Of a stretch of DNA of 64,000 nucleotides, positions 41,057 to 47,987 are shown piece after piece. Source of the stretch: JACVRW01 sp963728495 (lineage in GTDB: Bacteria; Actinomycetota; Thermoleophilia; Solirubrobacterales; Thermoleophilaceae); NCBI GenBank assembly GCA_963728495.1, contig CAVSKI010000010.1, forward strand, positions 372,001 through 436,000. The letters are read 5' to 3'. The notes under the pieces are model-generated. The model did not search any database. It saw only the letters and a program-made list of their open reading frames with translations, and was not told the DNA's origin. The position numbers and the translations under genes were made by a program. Position 1 is the first letter of the stretch. The number at the start of each line of letters is the position of its first letter.

Positions 41057-42046
41057 TCAGGCGGCCTCGGACCCGCCCGCAGAGACCTCGGCGGCCGAGG
41101 CAGGCCCCGTCTCGGCGAGGAAGTCCATCATCACGTCGTTGAACGCTCCCGGACGCTCGGCCATCGGGATGTGGCCGGTGTCCTTCATGACCACCTTGCG
41201 CGAGTCGGCGATCAGCCGCTCGAACTCGTGCGCGTCGCGCACGGGGATGATCGAGTCCTTCTCCCCCCACACGATCAAGGTCGGCTGGCGGATCTCCGGC
41301 AGGCGGTCGCGGAAGTCGTACTCCAGGCACGCGTGCAGGGCGGCCTCGAAGCCGGGCCCGCCCGCGCCCTTGATGAACCCCTCGTAGGCCAGGTCGGCGC
41401 GCAGCAGCGAGGGGTGACGGGCCACGAGCGCGAGCGCCATGTGGCGCGACTTCGGTCGCGAGGCGATAGCGCGGTACTGAGCCGAGCTGTGGGCGGTTAC
41501 GGCGGTCGCGATCCGCCCAGCCGTGAAGATGGGGCGCCGGGCGATGTCGGCGCTGGTGATCCCGGCGGCGGAGACCAGCAGCAGCTGGTCGATGCGCTGA
41601 GGGAACTGGATCGCCACCTCCGCCGCTATGTAGCCGCCCATCGAGTTCCCCACGATGTCCACACGGCCGAGCTCGAGTTGGTCGCAGAGCGAATCCACGC
41701 AGCGGCCGTAGCCCGAGATGGTGATCTCGTCGTGCGGCGCGGGCGTGCGGCCGAAGCCGGGCAGGTCGAGCGCGATCACCCGGCGCTCCAGCGCAGCCCG
41801 GGGCAGGTTCTCCAGCCAGTTCTGCCACTGACCGCCAAGACCGTGGACGAAGACGATCGGCTCGTTCTCACCTTCGCCGAGGTCGACGTAGTTCACGGGC
41901 GTGCCCGCGAGCTCGACCTGGCGCAGGTGCCGAGACCAGTCGATCGAGCGCCAGTTGGGCTCGGCGGTCTCGCCGTAGCCCCGGCCCGCGCGGCGGGCGG
42001 CGCGGACCCCGGCGGGCCGGGCGGTGGGGACGAACATCTTCGGCAT
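41057..42046 (-). CDS. Alpha/beta hydrolase
   Basis: 329 aa from ATG 42046. Lid and core: YVDLGEGENEPIVFVHGLGGQWQNW (oxyanion HGLGG), LDLPGFGRTPAP, nucleophile elbow VGNSMGGYIAAEVA, acid in LIVWGEKDSIIP, and catalytic histidine in DTGHIPMAERP. Substrate unknown; likely an esterase or a lactone/haloalkane-type hydrolase. Probably leaderless from TACCCT at 42061-42056, overlapping the divergent promoter. Confidence 0.88.
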   Translation of the reverse strand: MPKMFVPTARPAGVRAARRAGRGYGETAEPNWRSIDWSRHLRQVELAGTPVNYVDLGEGENEPIVFVHGLGGQWQNWLENLPRAALERRVIALDLPGFGRTPAPHDEITISGYGRCVDSLCDQLELGRVDIVGNSMGGYIAAEVAIQFPQRIDQLLLVSAAGITSADIARRPIFTAGRIATAVTAHSSAQYRAIASRPKSRHMALALVARHPSLLRADLAYEGFIKGAGGPGFEAALHACLEYDFRDRLPEIRQPTLIVWGEKDSIIPVRDAHEFERLIADSRKVVMKDTGHIPMAERPGAFNDVMMDFLAETGPASAAEVSAGGSEAA

Positions 42047-42054
42047 CGCACTTC

Positions 42055-42061
42055 TAGGGTA
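42055..42061. promoter_or_regulatory. Overlapping divergent -10 boxes in a 21-bp intergenic gap
   Basis: Plus strand TAGGGT (42055-42060) is 7 nt before the GTG at 42068; minus strand TACCCT (42061-42056) is 9 nt before the ATG at 42046. The two hexamers overlap by five bases within the heptamer TAGGGTA, so only one polymerase could occupy the site at a time. Neither gene has a Shine-Dalgarno. Confidence 0.55.
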
Positions 42062-42067
42062 AGGCCC

Positions 42068-42637
42068 GTGGCCAAGATCGCACTCGACATCGACTCGACG
42101 TTGCACGAGTACTGGGGCCTGCTGCAGCGCGTGGTCAGGGAGCGCTACGGCGTGGAGCTGCCCTACGAGGACCAGCGCGACTGGGGGATAACGATGCTGG
42201 AGCGCGACGCCGTCGTGCACTGCATTGAGGAGACCCACTCCGACGAGAACATCCTGGCCGCCGTGCCCTACGACGACGCCGTCGAGACCGTGCGCGAGTG
42301 GTACGGGGCGGGACACTGGATTCACGTCACGAGCCACCGGCGTACACAGACCGCGGCCGCCACGCGGCGCTGGCTGGAGCAGATCGACATGCCTTATCAC
42401 GACCTTCACTGCTCCTTCGACAAGGTCTCGCGCTGCGTGGAGCTGGGCATCGACGTGCTGGTGGATGACAGCCCGGTGAACATCGAGCGGGCGCGCGAGG
42501 CGGGGATCGTGCCGGCCACGATCATCCACCCCTGGAACGCGGACCTGGTCGAGCGCGACGGGGTGATCGGGGCGCGCGACTGGAGGGGTTTGCGCCGCGA
42601 GCTGGACCCCGTGCTGGAGCGCTTGGACAGAGGCTGA
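42068..42637 (+). CDS. HAD-superfamily phosphatase, NT5C (deoxyribonucleotidase)-like
   Basis: 189 aa from GTG 42068. HAD motif I IALDIDSTLHEYW, motif II HVTSHR, lysine in CSFDKVSRCVELG, motif IV VLVDDSPVNIERA. Resembles 5'(3')-deoxyribonucleotidase-type proteins; exact substrate unknown. The plus-strand reading frame continues upstream but this overlaps the divergent hydrolase and is not coding. Confidence 0.85.
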   Translation: MAKIALDIDSTLHEYWGLLQRVVRERYGVELPYEDQRDWGITMLERDAVVHCIEETHSDENILAAVPYDDAVETVREWYGAGHWIHVTSHRRTQTAAATRRWLEQIDMPYHDLHCSFDKVSRCVELGIDVLVDDSPVNIERAREAGIVPATIIHPWNADLVERDGVIGARDWRGLRRELDPVLERLDRG

Positions 42638-42657
42638 GTCTGCGACACTCGCAGCCG

Positions 42658-43551
42658 ATGGCCGAAAGCAGCCGCACCTCTCTCTCCGTGCGCGAGCGCG
42701 ACGACGCCGAGGACGCGTCGCTCGTCCCCACGCCGACTCTCAAGAGCCACCTGCCGGGCGTGGAGCCCGAGCGGCGCCTCAACGACTGGGGACGCTCGGA
42801 GCGGATCGAGGACGCCTTCGACGCCACCATCGTCGAGTTCTTCTACCGCTACTGGTTTCGGGCCGAGGTGGAGGGCATGGAGAACGTGCCGGCCACCGGC
42901 GGGGCCCTGCTCGTGTCCAACCACTCGGGCGCCCTGCCGCCCGACGCGGTGATGATCGGCAAGGCGATCCGGGAGGAGCATCCGCACCCGCGCCCGCTCA
43001 ATATCACCGTCGAGCACTTCTTCAAGGGCTACCCGGGCTTTTCGACGCTGCTGCCGAAGATCGGCTGCGTGGCCGCTCATCCGGCCAACGTGCACCGTCT
43101 CCTTTACGACGAGGAGCAGATCGTGCTCGTGTTTCCCGAGGGCCGCAAGGGGACCGAGAAGCTCTACAAGGACCGCTATCGGCTGCGCCGGTTCGGTCGC
43201 GGCGGGTTCGTGGAGGCGGCCATGCGGGCGCGTGCTCCAATCGTGCCCGTGTGCGTCGTGGGAGCCGAGGAGGCCGCGCCCGTGTTCGCTCAGCTCGGGC
43301 TCTTCAAGCGGCTCACCGGGCTGATCTACTTTCCGATCACACCGACCTTTCCCCACCTCGGGCTGCTGGGGATGCTCGGCTACCTGCCCGCCAAGTTCAA
43401 GCTGCGCTTCCTCGAGCCCATCGAGTTCGGGGAGGGCGACTCCCCCGACGACAAGGCACTCGTGCAGACCGTCGCCCACGAGGTTCGCGCGCGCATTCAG
43501 GAGGGTCTCTGGGACATGCTCGCCGAGCGTAAGTCGGTCTGGTTCGGATAG
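42658..43551 (+). CDS. 1-acyl-glycerol-3-phosphate acyltransferase (PlsC-like)
   Basis: 297 aa. LPLAT fold: VEGMENVPATGGALLVSNHSGALPPDAVMIG (H-x5-D rather than H-x4-D catalytic motif), FFKGYPGFSTLLPKIG, VLVFPEGRKGTEKLY, PIVPVCVVGAEEAAPVF. About 70 residues of charged N-terminal extension precede it. Acylates a glycerolipid or similar alcohol at the inner membrane leaflet. Two nt before the SDR gene; a similar acyltransferase/epimerase pair (Rv0501-Rv0502) occurs in mycobacteria. Confidence 0.86.
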   Translation: MAESSRTSLSVRERDDAEDASLVPTPTLKSHLPGVEPERRLNDWGRSERIEDAFDATIVEFFYRYWFRAEVEGMENVPATGGALLVSNHSGALPPDAVMIGKAIREEHPHPRPLNITVEHFFKGYPGFSTLLPKIGCVAAHPANVHRLLYDEEQIVLVFPEGRKGTEKLYKDRYRLRRFGRGGFVEAAMRARAPIVPVCVVGAEEAAPVFAQLGLFKRLTGLIYFPITPTFPHLGLLGMLGYLPAKFKLRFLEPIEFGEGDSPDDKALVQTVAHEVRARIQEGLWDMLAERKSVWFG

Positions 43552-43553
43552 CC

Positions 43554-44789
43554 GTGGACTCCCGGCGGATCCTGCTCACCGGGCTGTCCACGTACTGGGG
43601 CGGCCGGCTGGCTCAGGCGCTCGAGGCCTTCCCCGAGGTCGAGGCCGTGATCGGCGTGGACAACGAGGAGCCCAGCGTCGAGCTCGAGCGCACCGAGTAT
43701 GTGAAGGTCGGCGCCCAACACGCGCTGCTGCGCCGGGTCGTGGAGGCGGCCGAGATCGACACGGTGGTGGACACCCGGCTGGTCGTGGACTCGTCGACGA
43801 CCTCGTCGGCGAAAGCTCACGAGAACAACATCATCGGGACGATGAACATCCTGGCGGCCTGCTCGGGCGCGGGCTCGCCGGTGCGCAAGGTGGTGTTCAA
43901 GTCGTCCACGCACTTCTACGGCTGCGAGCAGGACGACCCGGCGTTCTTCGAGGAGACGATGCGCCGGCCGCATCCACCTCGTACTCCGATCGAGCGGGAC
44001 ATCGTCGAGGCCGAAGCGTCGCTCTCCGAGTTCGCCGACAAGAATCCGGCCAAGACCGTCACGGTCCTGCGCTTCGCCAACGTCCTCGGGCCCGACGTGC
44101 GCACGTCGCACATCGACCTCTTCTCCCTTCCCGCCGTCCCGATGATCCTGGGCTTCGATCCGCGCTACCAGTTCGTCCACGAGGACGATGTGGTGCACGC
44201 CCTGGAGCACGCCGTCAAGTGCGACGTGGCGGGCGTCTACAACGTGGCCGGCGACGGGGTGTTGGCCCTCAGTGAGGTGGCCGGCCTGCTGGGAAAGCCG
44301 TACGCGCCCGTGCTGCCGCCGTGGGGAACGGGCCTGGCCACCGCGGCGCTGCGCCGCGTGGGCATCGGGATTCCGCCCGAGGCGCTCAACCAACTGCGCT
44401 TCGGGCGCGGCGTGGACAACCGGCGCTACAAGGCGGGGGGATTCAGCTACGCGTACACGAGCCGCGAGGCGGTGCTCAAGCTGGGCGAGCATCTGCGCCT
44501 GCACCCGGTCCTGCGCGGGGCCCAGGAGCCCTACCGCTACGAGCGCGAGGTGGAGGAATTCCTCAGGTGGAGCCCGCACGTCCGTAACGGCCGCACCCGG
44601 GGCGAGCGGCTGCTGGACCGCAGCGAGCTCGCCGACCTCGAGCGCGTCCGCCAAGACGAGCGCCTGGCTGTCGCTGAGGAGCGCCTGGCGGCCGCCGAGC
44701 GTACCGCCGAGAGGGCGCTCGAGCGGGCCACGGAGGCAGAGGAGCGCGCCAGGCGGGCGGTGGAGGAAGTGGCCGAGCGCCGCACCTAG
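43554..44789 (+). CDS. NAD-dependent epimerase/dehydratase (extended SDR) with C-terminal coiled coil
   Basis: 411 aa. Glycine motif LLTGLSTYWGGRLAQAL differs from the standard GxxGxxG spacing (GLSTYWGG). Further SDR features: VDTRLVVDS, NNIIGTMNILAACSGAG, KSSTHFYG, VLRFANVLGPDV, YQFVHEDDVVHAL. The YxxxK catalytic motif is not evident, so it may bind nucleotide without epimerase activity. Residues 345-411 are an Arg/Glu/Ala-rich coiled coil. GTG start. Confidence 0.82.
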   Translation: MDSRRILLTGLSTYWGGRLAQALEAFPEVEAVIGVDNEEPSVELERTEYVKVGAQHALLRRVVEAAEIDTVVDTRLVVDSSTTSSAKAHENNIIGTMNILAACSGAGSPVRKVVFKSSTHFYGCEQDDPAFFEETMRRPHPPRTPIERDIVEAEASLSEFADKNPAKTVTVLRFANVLGPDVRTSHIDLFSLPAVPMILGFDPRYQFVHEDDVVHALEHAVKCDVAGVYNVAGDGVLALSEVAGLLGKPYAPVLPPWGTGLATAALRRVGIGIPPEALNQLRFGRGVDNRRYKAGGFSYAYTSREAVLKLGEHLRLHPVLRGAQEPYRYEREVEEFLRWSPHVRNGRTRGERLLDRSELADLERVRQDERLAVAEERLAAAERTAERALERATEAEERARRAVEEVAERRT

Positions 44790-44859
44790 ACATACCTGCC
44801 GGGCACGCCGCCCAGCGCAAATTGGCGTTCATGTGCCGACCTGCCGCCTGACCCGTCCC

Positions 44860-44865
44860 TACACT
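44860..44865 (+). promoter_or_regulatory. -10 box upstream of the L,D-transpeptidase gene
   Basis: TACACT, 18 nt before the ATG at 44884, giving a short leader of about 12 nt. No clear -35. The 94-nt gap holds nothing else. Confidence 0.35.
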
Positions 44866-44883
44866 GATTTCTGGATCCGCAGC

Positions 44884-45918
44884 ATGAGGCACAAGATGTT
44901 CATCCTTGTCGCTGTGCTCCTGCTGGTGCTCATCGGGGGTGCGGTGGCCGCGTACGCGTACGACTCGTCGCGCGAAAACGTGATCGCCGAGGGCGTGACG
45001 GTGGCCGGCGTCGACGTGGGCGGCATGGACGTCGACCAGGCTCGCGCGGTTGTCGAGCGGCGCCTCAGCGAGCCGCTGGAGCAGCCGATTGCCGTGGTGC
45101 GCGGCAAACGCCGCTTCAACCTGTCGGCCGACGATGCCGGCGTGCAGGCCGACGTTCCTGGCATGGTCGACGCCGCTCTGCAGAGCAGCCGCAGCGGCAG
45201 CATCATCAGCCGTCTGACCCGCGACCTCAGCGGCGGCGAGGAGAACGCCGAGGTGAGCGCGCGCGTGACCTACGACCAGCAGGCGGTCAACAGGCTGGTC
45301 AATCGCGTGGCCAAGGGAATCGACCGCGAGGCGCGCGACGCCGAGGTCAGCTTCCCGTCACTCGAGAAGGTCAAGGAGCAGAAGGGCCGAGAGGTCAAGG
45401 TGGCCGTGCTGCGCAGGCGACTGGCTCAGGCACTCACCGTGCCCGGCGTCGACCGGCGCGTCACGGCGCCGGTCCGAATCAAGCGTCCCAAGGTCACCCA
45501 AGCCGAGCTGGCCAACAAGTACCCGGCTCTGCTGGTGGCCGACCGGGCCAACTTCCAGCTGCGCTTCTACAAGAACCTCCAGCTGGTCAAGTCGTACACG
45601 GTGGCCGTGGGTGCGGTCGGCTTCGACACCCCGGCCGGGCTCTACCACATCCAGAACAAGGCGGTCGATCCCGCCTGGACGGTGCCCAACTCAGACTGGG
45701 CCGGCAGCCTGGCCGGCACCGTCGTCCCGGGCGGCAGCGCGGAGAATCCGCTCAAGGCGCGCTGGCTGGGAATCTTCGACGGCGCCGGCATCCACGGCAC
45801 CGACCAGACCTACTCGCTGGGGAGCGCAGCCTCCCACGGCTGCATCCGGATGGCCATCCCGGACGTGATCGAGCTCTACGACCAAGTACAGGTCGGAGCA
45901 CCGATTTACATCGCCTAG
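44884..45918 (+). CDS. L,D-transpeptidase (YkuD) with N-terminal membrane anchor
   Basis: 344 aa from ATG 44884. Membrane helix (MFILVAVLLLVLIGGAVAAYAY), then a YoaR/PG4-like domain (ITEGVTVAGVDVGGMDVDQARAVVERRL-like, actual VIAEGVTVAGVDVGGM) spanning to about residue 200, and the YkuD catalytic domain: LLVADRANFQLRFYKNLQLVKSY, FDTPAGLYHIQNK, GIFDGAGIHGTDQTY and the active-site SHGCIRMAIPD cysteine. Makes 3-3 crosslinks in peptidoglycan or attaches proteins, outside the membrane. Confidence 0.92.
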   Translation: MRHKMFILVAVLLLVLIGGAVAAYAYDSSRENVIAEGVTVAGVDVGGMDVDQARAVVERRLSEPLEQPIAVVRGKRRFNLSADDAGVQADVPGMVDAALQSSRSGSIISRLTRDLSGGEENAEVSARVTYDQQAVNRLVNRVAKGIDREARDAEVSFPSLEKVKEQKGREVKVAVLRRRLAQALTVPGVDRRVTAPVRIKRPKVTQAELANKYPALLVADRANFQLRFYKNLQLVKSYTVAVGAVGFDTPAGLYHIQNKAVDPAWTVPNSDWAGSLAGTVVPGGSAENPLKARWLGIFDGAGIHGTDQTYSLGSAASHGCIRMAIPDVIELYDQVQVGAPIYIA

Positions 45919-46154
45919 CCGACGCCGATCCGGGCGATCGGCATCTCCTCCCAGCCCTGCTGCTCCAGAAGGGTCTGACGGCCGGTATGTCGAAGACAAA
46001 GCGTGCCGATGAAGACGCCTCGTTCCCGCTTGCGCAGAACCGAGTACCACATCGTGGAGGCGTCACTGGGCCCTCTGATCGGGTGCCACGGCTTGACCGG
46101 CGTCTCCTCCTCGTCAACGAATCCGGCTTCGGCAAGCTGAGTTCGCGTGGCCAC
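45915..46154 (-). CDS. Small hypothetical protein
   Basis: 79 aa on the minus strand from GTG 46154 (VATRTQLAEAGFVDEEETPVKPWHPIRG ... RKRERGVFIGTLCLRHTGRQ ... GWEEMPIARIGVG). Not recognised. Codon third positions are GC-rich as expected for a coding frame, and its stop overlaps the L,D-transpeptidase stop tail to tail. Its GTG lies in the same 8-bp palindrome GTGGCCAC as the xerC start. Could be spurious. Confidence 0.4.
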   Translation of the reverse strand: MATRTQLAEAGFVDEEETPVKPWHPIRGPSDASTMWYSVLRKRERGVFIGTLCLRHTGRQTLLEQQGWEEMPIARIGVG

Positions 46155-47088
46155 TCGCCCGTCCGAGGTGTTTACGAAGAACGCTCCCACACCGGCAGAG
46201 GCTAATGCCGCCACGGAAGGCTGGGCGCGGGCACTGGCCCGCTTCGGCGACTGGCAGCGGATGCGCGGCATGGGGGACAAGACGCGACGCGCGTACCGGG
46301 TCGACCTCACCCAGCTCGGCGTATGGGCGGCCGAGCAGCAGCTGCTTCCGCAAGAGCTCGGCCACCGCGACCTGCGCCGGTTCGCCGCGGTATTGGGGGA
46401 GAGGGGGGCGGCGCGTTCGACGGTCGCACGCAAGCTCGCCGCGATACGCAGCTTCTACCGCCAGCTGGTCGAGCGCGGGGAGCTCGAGGCCAACCCGGCG
46501 GACCTGGTCTCCAGCCCCAAGAAGGACGCCTACCTGCCCAACGTGCTCAAGCCGGGGGAGGTGGCCGAGCTGCTAGAGCGCATTCCCGCCTCGACGCCGC
46601 TGGACCTGCGCGATCGCAGCATGTTCGAGCTCGCCTACGCCGCCGGGCTGCGGGCCGAGGAGCTCGTGAACCTCGACATGGGAAGCGCCGATCCGGACGG
46701 CGAGGAGGTGCGCGTGGAGGGAAAGGGAGGCAAGACGCGGGTGGTCCCCGCCGGTGAACACGCCTGGCGAGCCCTCGAGCGCTACATCGAGCGAGCGCGA
46801 CCGGTGCTCGACACGGGCGACACTCCGGCGTTGTTTCTGTCCAAGAGCGGGAAGCGGCTCTCCACCTCCGATGTGCGCCGCCGGCTCAAGCTCCAGGGGC
46901 GCCGGGCCGGCATCTCGCCGCACACGCTGCGCCACTCGTTCGCCACCCACCTGCTGGAAGGAGGCGCCGACCTGCGCGCGATCCAGGAGCTGCTCGGGCA
47001 CGCTTCGATCGGCACGACTCAGACATACACTCGGGTAGAGTCGAAGCGCCTCAAAACGGCCTATTCGCGCGCACACCCGCGGGCGTGA
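46147..47088 (+). CDS. xerC: Tyrosine recombinase XerC-like
   Basis: 313 aa. N-terminal SAM-like core-binding domain (WARALARFGDWQRMRGMGDKTRRAYRVDL, KLAAIRSFYRQLVERGEL), catalytic domain with R in YAAGLRAEELVNL, K in GKGGKTRVVP, HTLRHSFATHLL, GHASIGTTQTYT with nucleophile Tyr. Resolves chromosome dimers. The GTG at 46147 is the most upstream plausible start; about 20 residues precede the folded domain. Confidence 0.93.
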   Translation: MATRPSEVFTKNAPTPAEANAATEGWARALARFGDWQRMRGMGDKTRRAYRVDLTQLGVWAAEQQLLPQELGHRDLRRFAAVLGERGAARSTVARKLAAIRSFYRQLVERGELEANPADLVSSPKKDAYLPNVLKPGEVAELLERIPASTPLDLRDRSMFELAYAAGLRAEELVNLDMGSADPDGEEVRVEGKGGKTRVVPAGEHAWRALERYIERARPVLDTGDTPALFLSKSGKRLSTSDVRRRLKLQGRRAGISPHTLRHSFATHLLEGGADLRAIQELLGHASIGTTQTYTRVESKRLKTAYSRAHPRA

Positions 47089-47101
47089 CAGGGAAGATCT
47101 C

Positions 47102-47896
47102 GTGGAGACGAATCTCAAGGCGATAGAGCTAAAGGACCTCTGGCGCCGCTACAAGGATGACCGAGACGAGAAGGCGCGCGAGCGGCTGGTGCTCGCCTAC
47201 GCGCCCCTGGTCAAGTACGTGGCGGGCCGGATGTCCAGCGGGCTGCCATCGCACGTGGAAGAGGCCGACCTCATCTCCTACGGCCTGCTCGGGTTGATCT
47301 CGGCCATCGAGCGCTTCGAGCCCGAGCGCGAGATCAAGTTCGAGACCTTCGCGATAACCCGCATCAAGGGCTCGGTGATCGACGAGCTGCGCTCGCTGGA
47401 TTGGGTGCCGCGCTCTGTGAGAACCAAGGCCCGCGAGATCGAGAAGACCAACGCCAAGCTGGAGCACCAGCTGCACCGCGCGCCCACCGACCAGGAGATG
47501 GCGAGGGAGCTGGCGGTCTCCGTGGAGGACTTCCAGGACTCGCTCGTGCGGATCTCGAACTCCTCGGTTGTCGCCCTCGACGAGCTGTGGACGGTGTCCG
47601 ACGCTTCGGGCGATCAGGTCTCCCTGCTGGACACGATCCAGGACCCCGGAGCGCCCGACCCGGCCCAGGAGATGGACACCACCGAGATGAAGGACCGCCT
47701 GGCCGACGCGATCGCGCGCCTGCCCGAGCGGGAGAAGCTCGTGGTGGCCCTCTACTACTACGAGAACCTGACCCTGCGCGAGATCGGAGAGGTACTCGGG
47801 GTCACGGAGTCGCGCGTTTCCCAGCTCCACACCAAGGCTGTGCTGCGGCTGAAGTCGCGTCTCCAGGGCGACCCGATCGGCGACGCGGCCGAATAG
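47102..47896 (+). CDS. whiG: RNA polymerase sigma factor, WhiG/FliA (sigma-28) type
   Basis: 264 aa. Sigma region 2 (LVLAYAPLVKYVAGRMSSGLPSHVEEADLISYGLLGLISAIERFEPEREIKFETFAITRIKGSVIDELRSLDWVPRSVR), region 3 (APTDQEMARELAVSVEDF) and region 4 (LPEREKLVVALYYYENLTLREIGEVLGVTESRVSQLHTKAVLRL). Directs sporulation genes in Streptomyces (WhiG) or flagellar genes elsewhere (FliA). GTG start, 13 nt after xerC. No anti-sigma factor gene is adjacent. Confidence 0.93.
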   Translation: METNLKAIELKDLWRRYKDDRDEKARERLVLAYAPLVKYVAGRMSSGLPSHVEEADLISYGLLGLISAIERFEPEREIKFETFAITRIKGSVIDELRSLDWVPRSVRTKAREIEKTNAKLEHQLHRAPTDQEMARELAVSVEDFQDSLVRISNSSVVALDELWTVSDASGDQVSLLDTIQDPGAPDPAQEMDTTEMKDRLADAIARLPEREKLVVALYYYENLTLREIGEVLGVTESRVSQLHTKAVLRLKSRLQGDPIGDAAE

Positions 47897-47942
47897 ACGC
47901 AGCGCAGTAGTCTCCTGATACCGGCCAGGAATCAACGGGGGT

Positions 47943-47962
47943 CCGGGGGCGTGAGCCCCCGG
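47943..47962 (+). terminator. Strong hairpin between whiG and the EF-G-like gene
   Basis: CCGGGGGC-GTGA-GCCCCCGG: 8-bp perfect stem with a four-base loop, 47 nt after whiG and 25 nt before the next start. It may end the whiG transcript or sit in the EF-G-like leader; no U-run follows. Confidence 0.45.
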
Positions 47963-47987
47963 CTGCATCCCCGAGGAAGGGAGAGTT

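Noticed and set aside
45987..46205. Plus-strand small ORF opposite the minus-strand small gene at 45915-46154
   Set aside because: Its translation is Arg/Gly/Ser-rich with no upstream signal; the minus frame has better codon third-position composition and fits the tail-to-tail layout.
46147..47088. Mobile-element integrase
   Set aside because: The tyrosine recombinase has XerC-type length and motifs and lies between housekeeping genes without att repeats or cargo.
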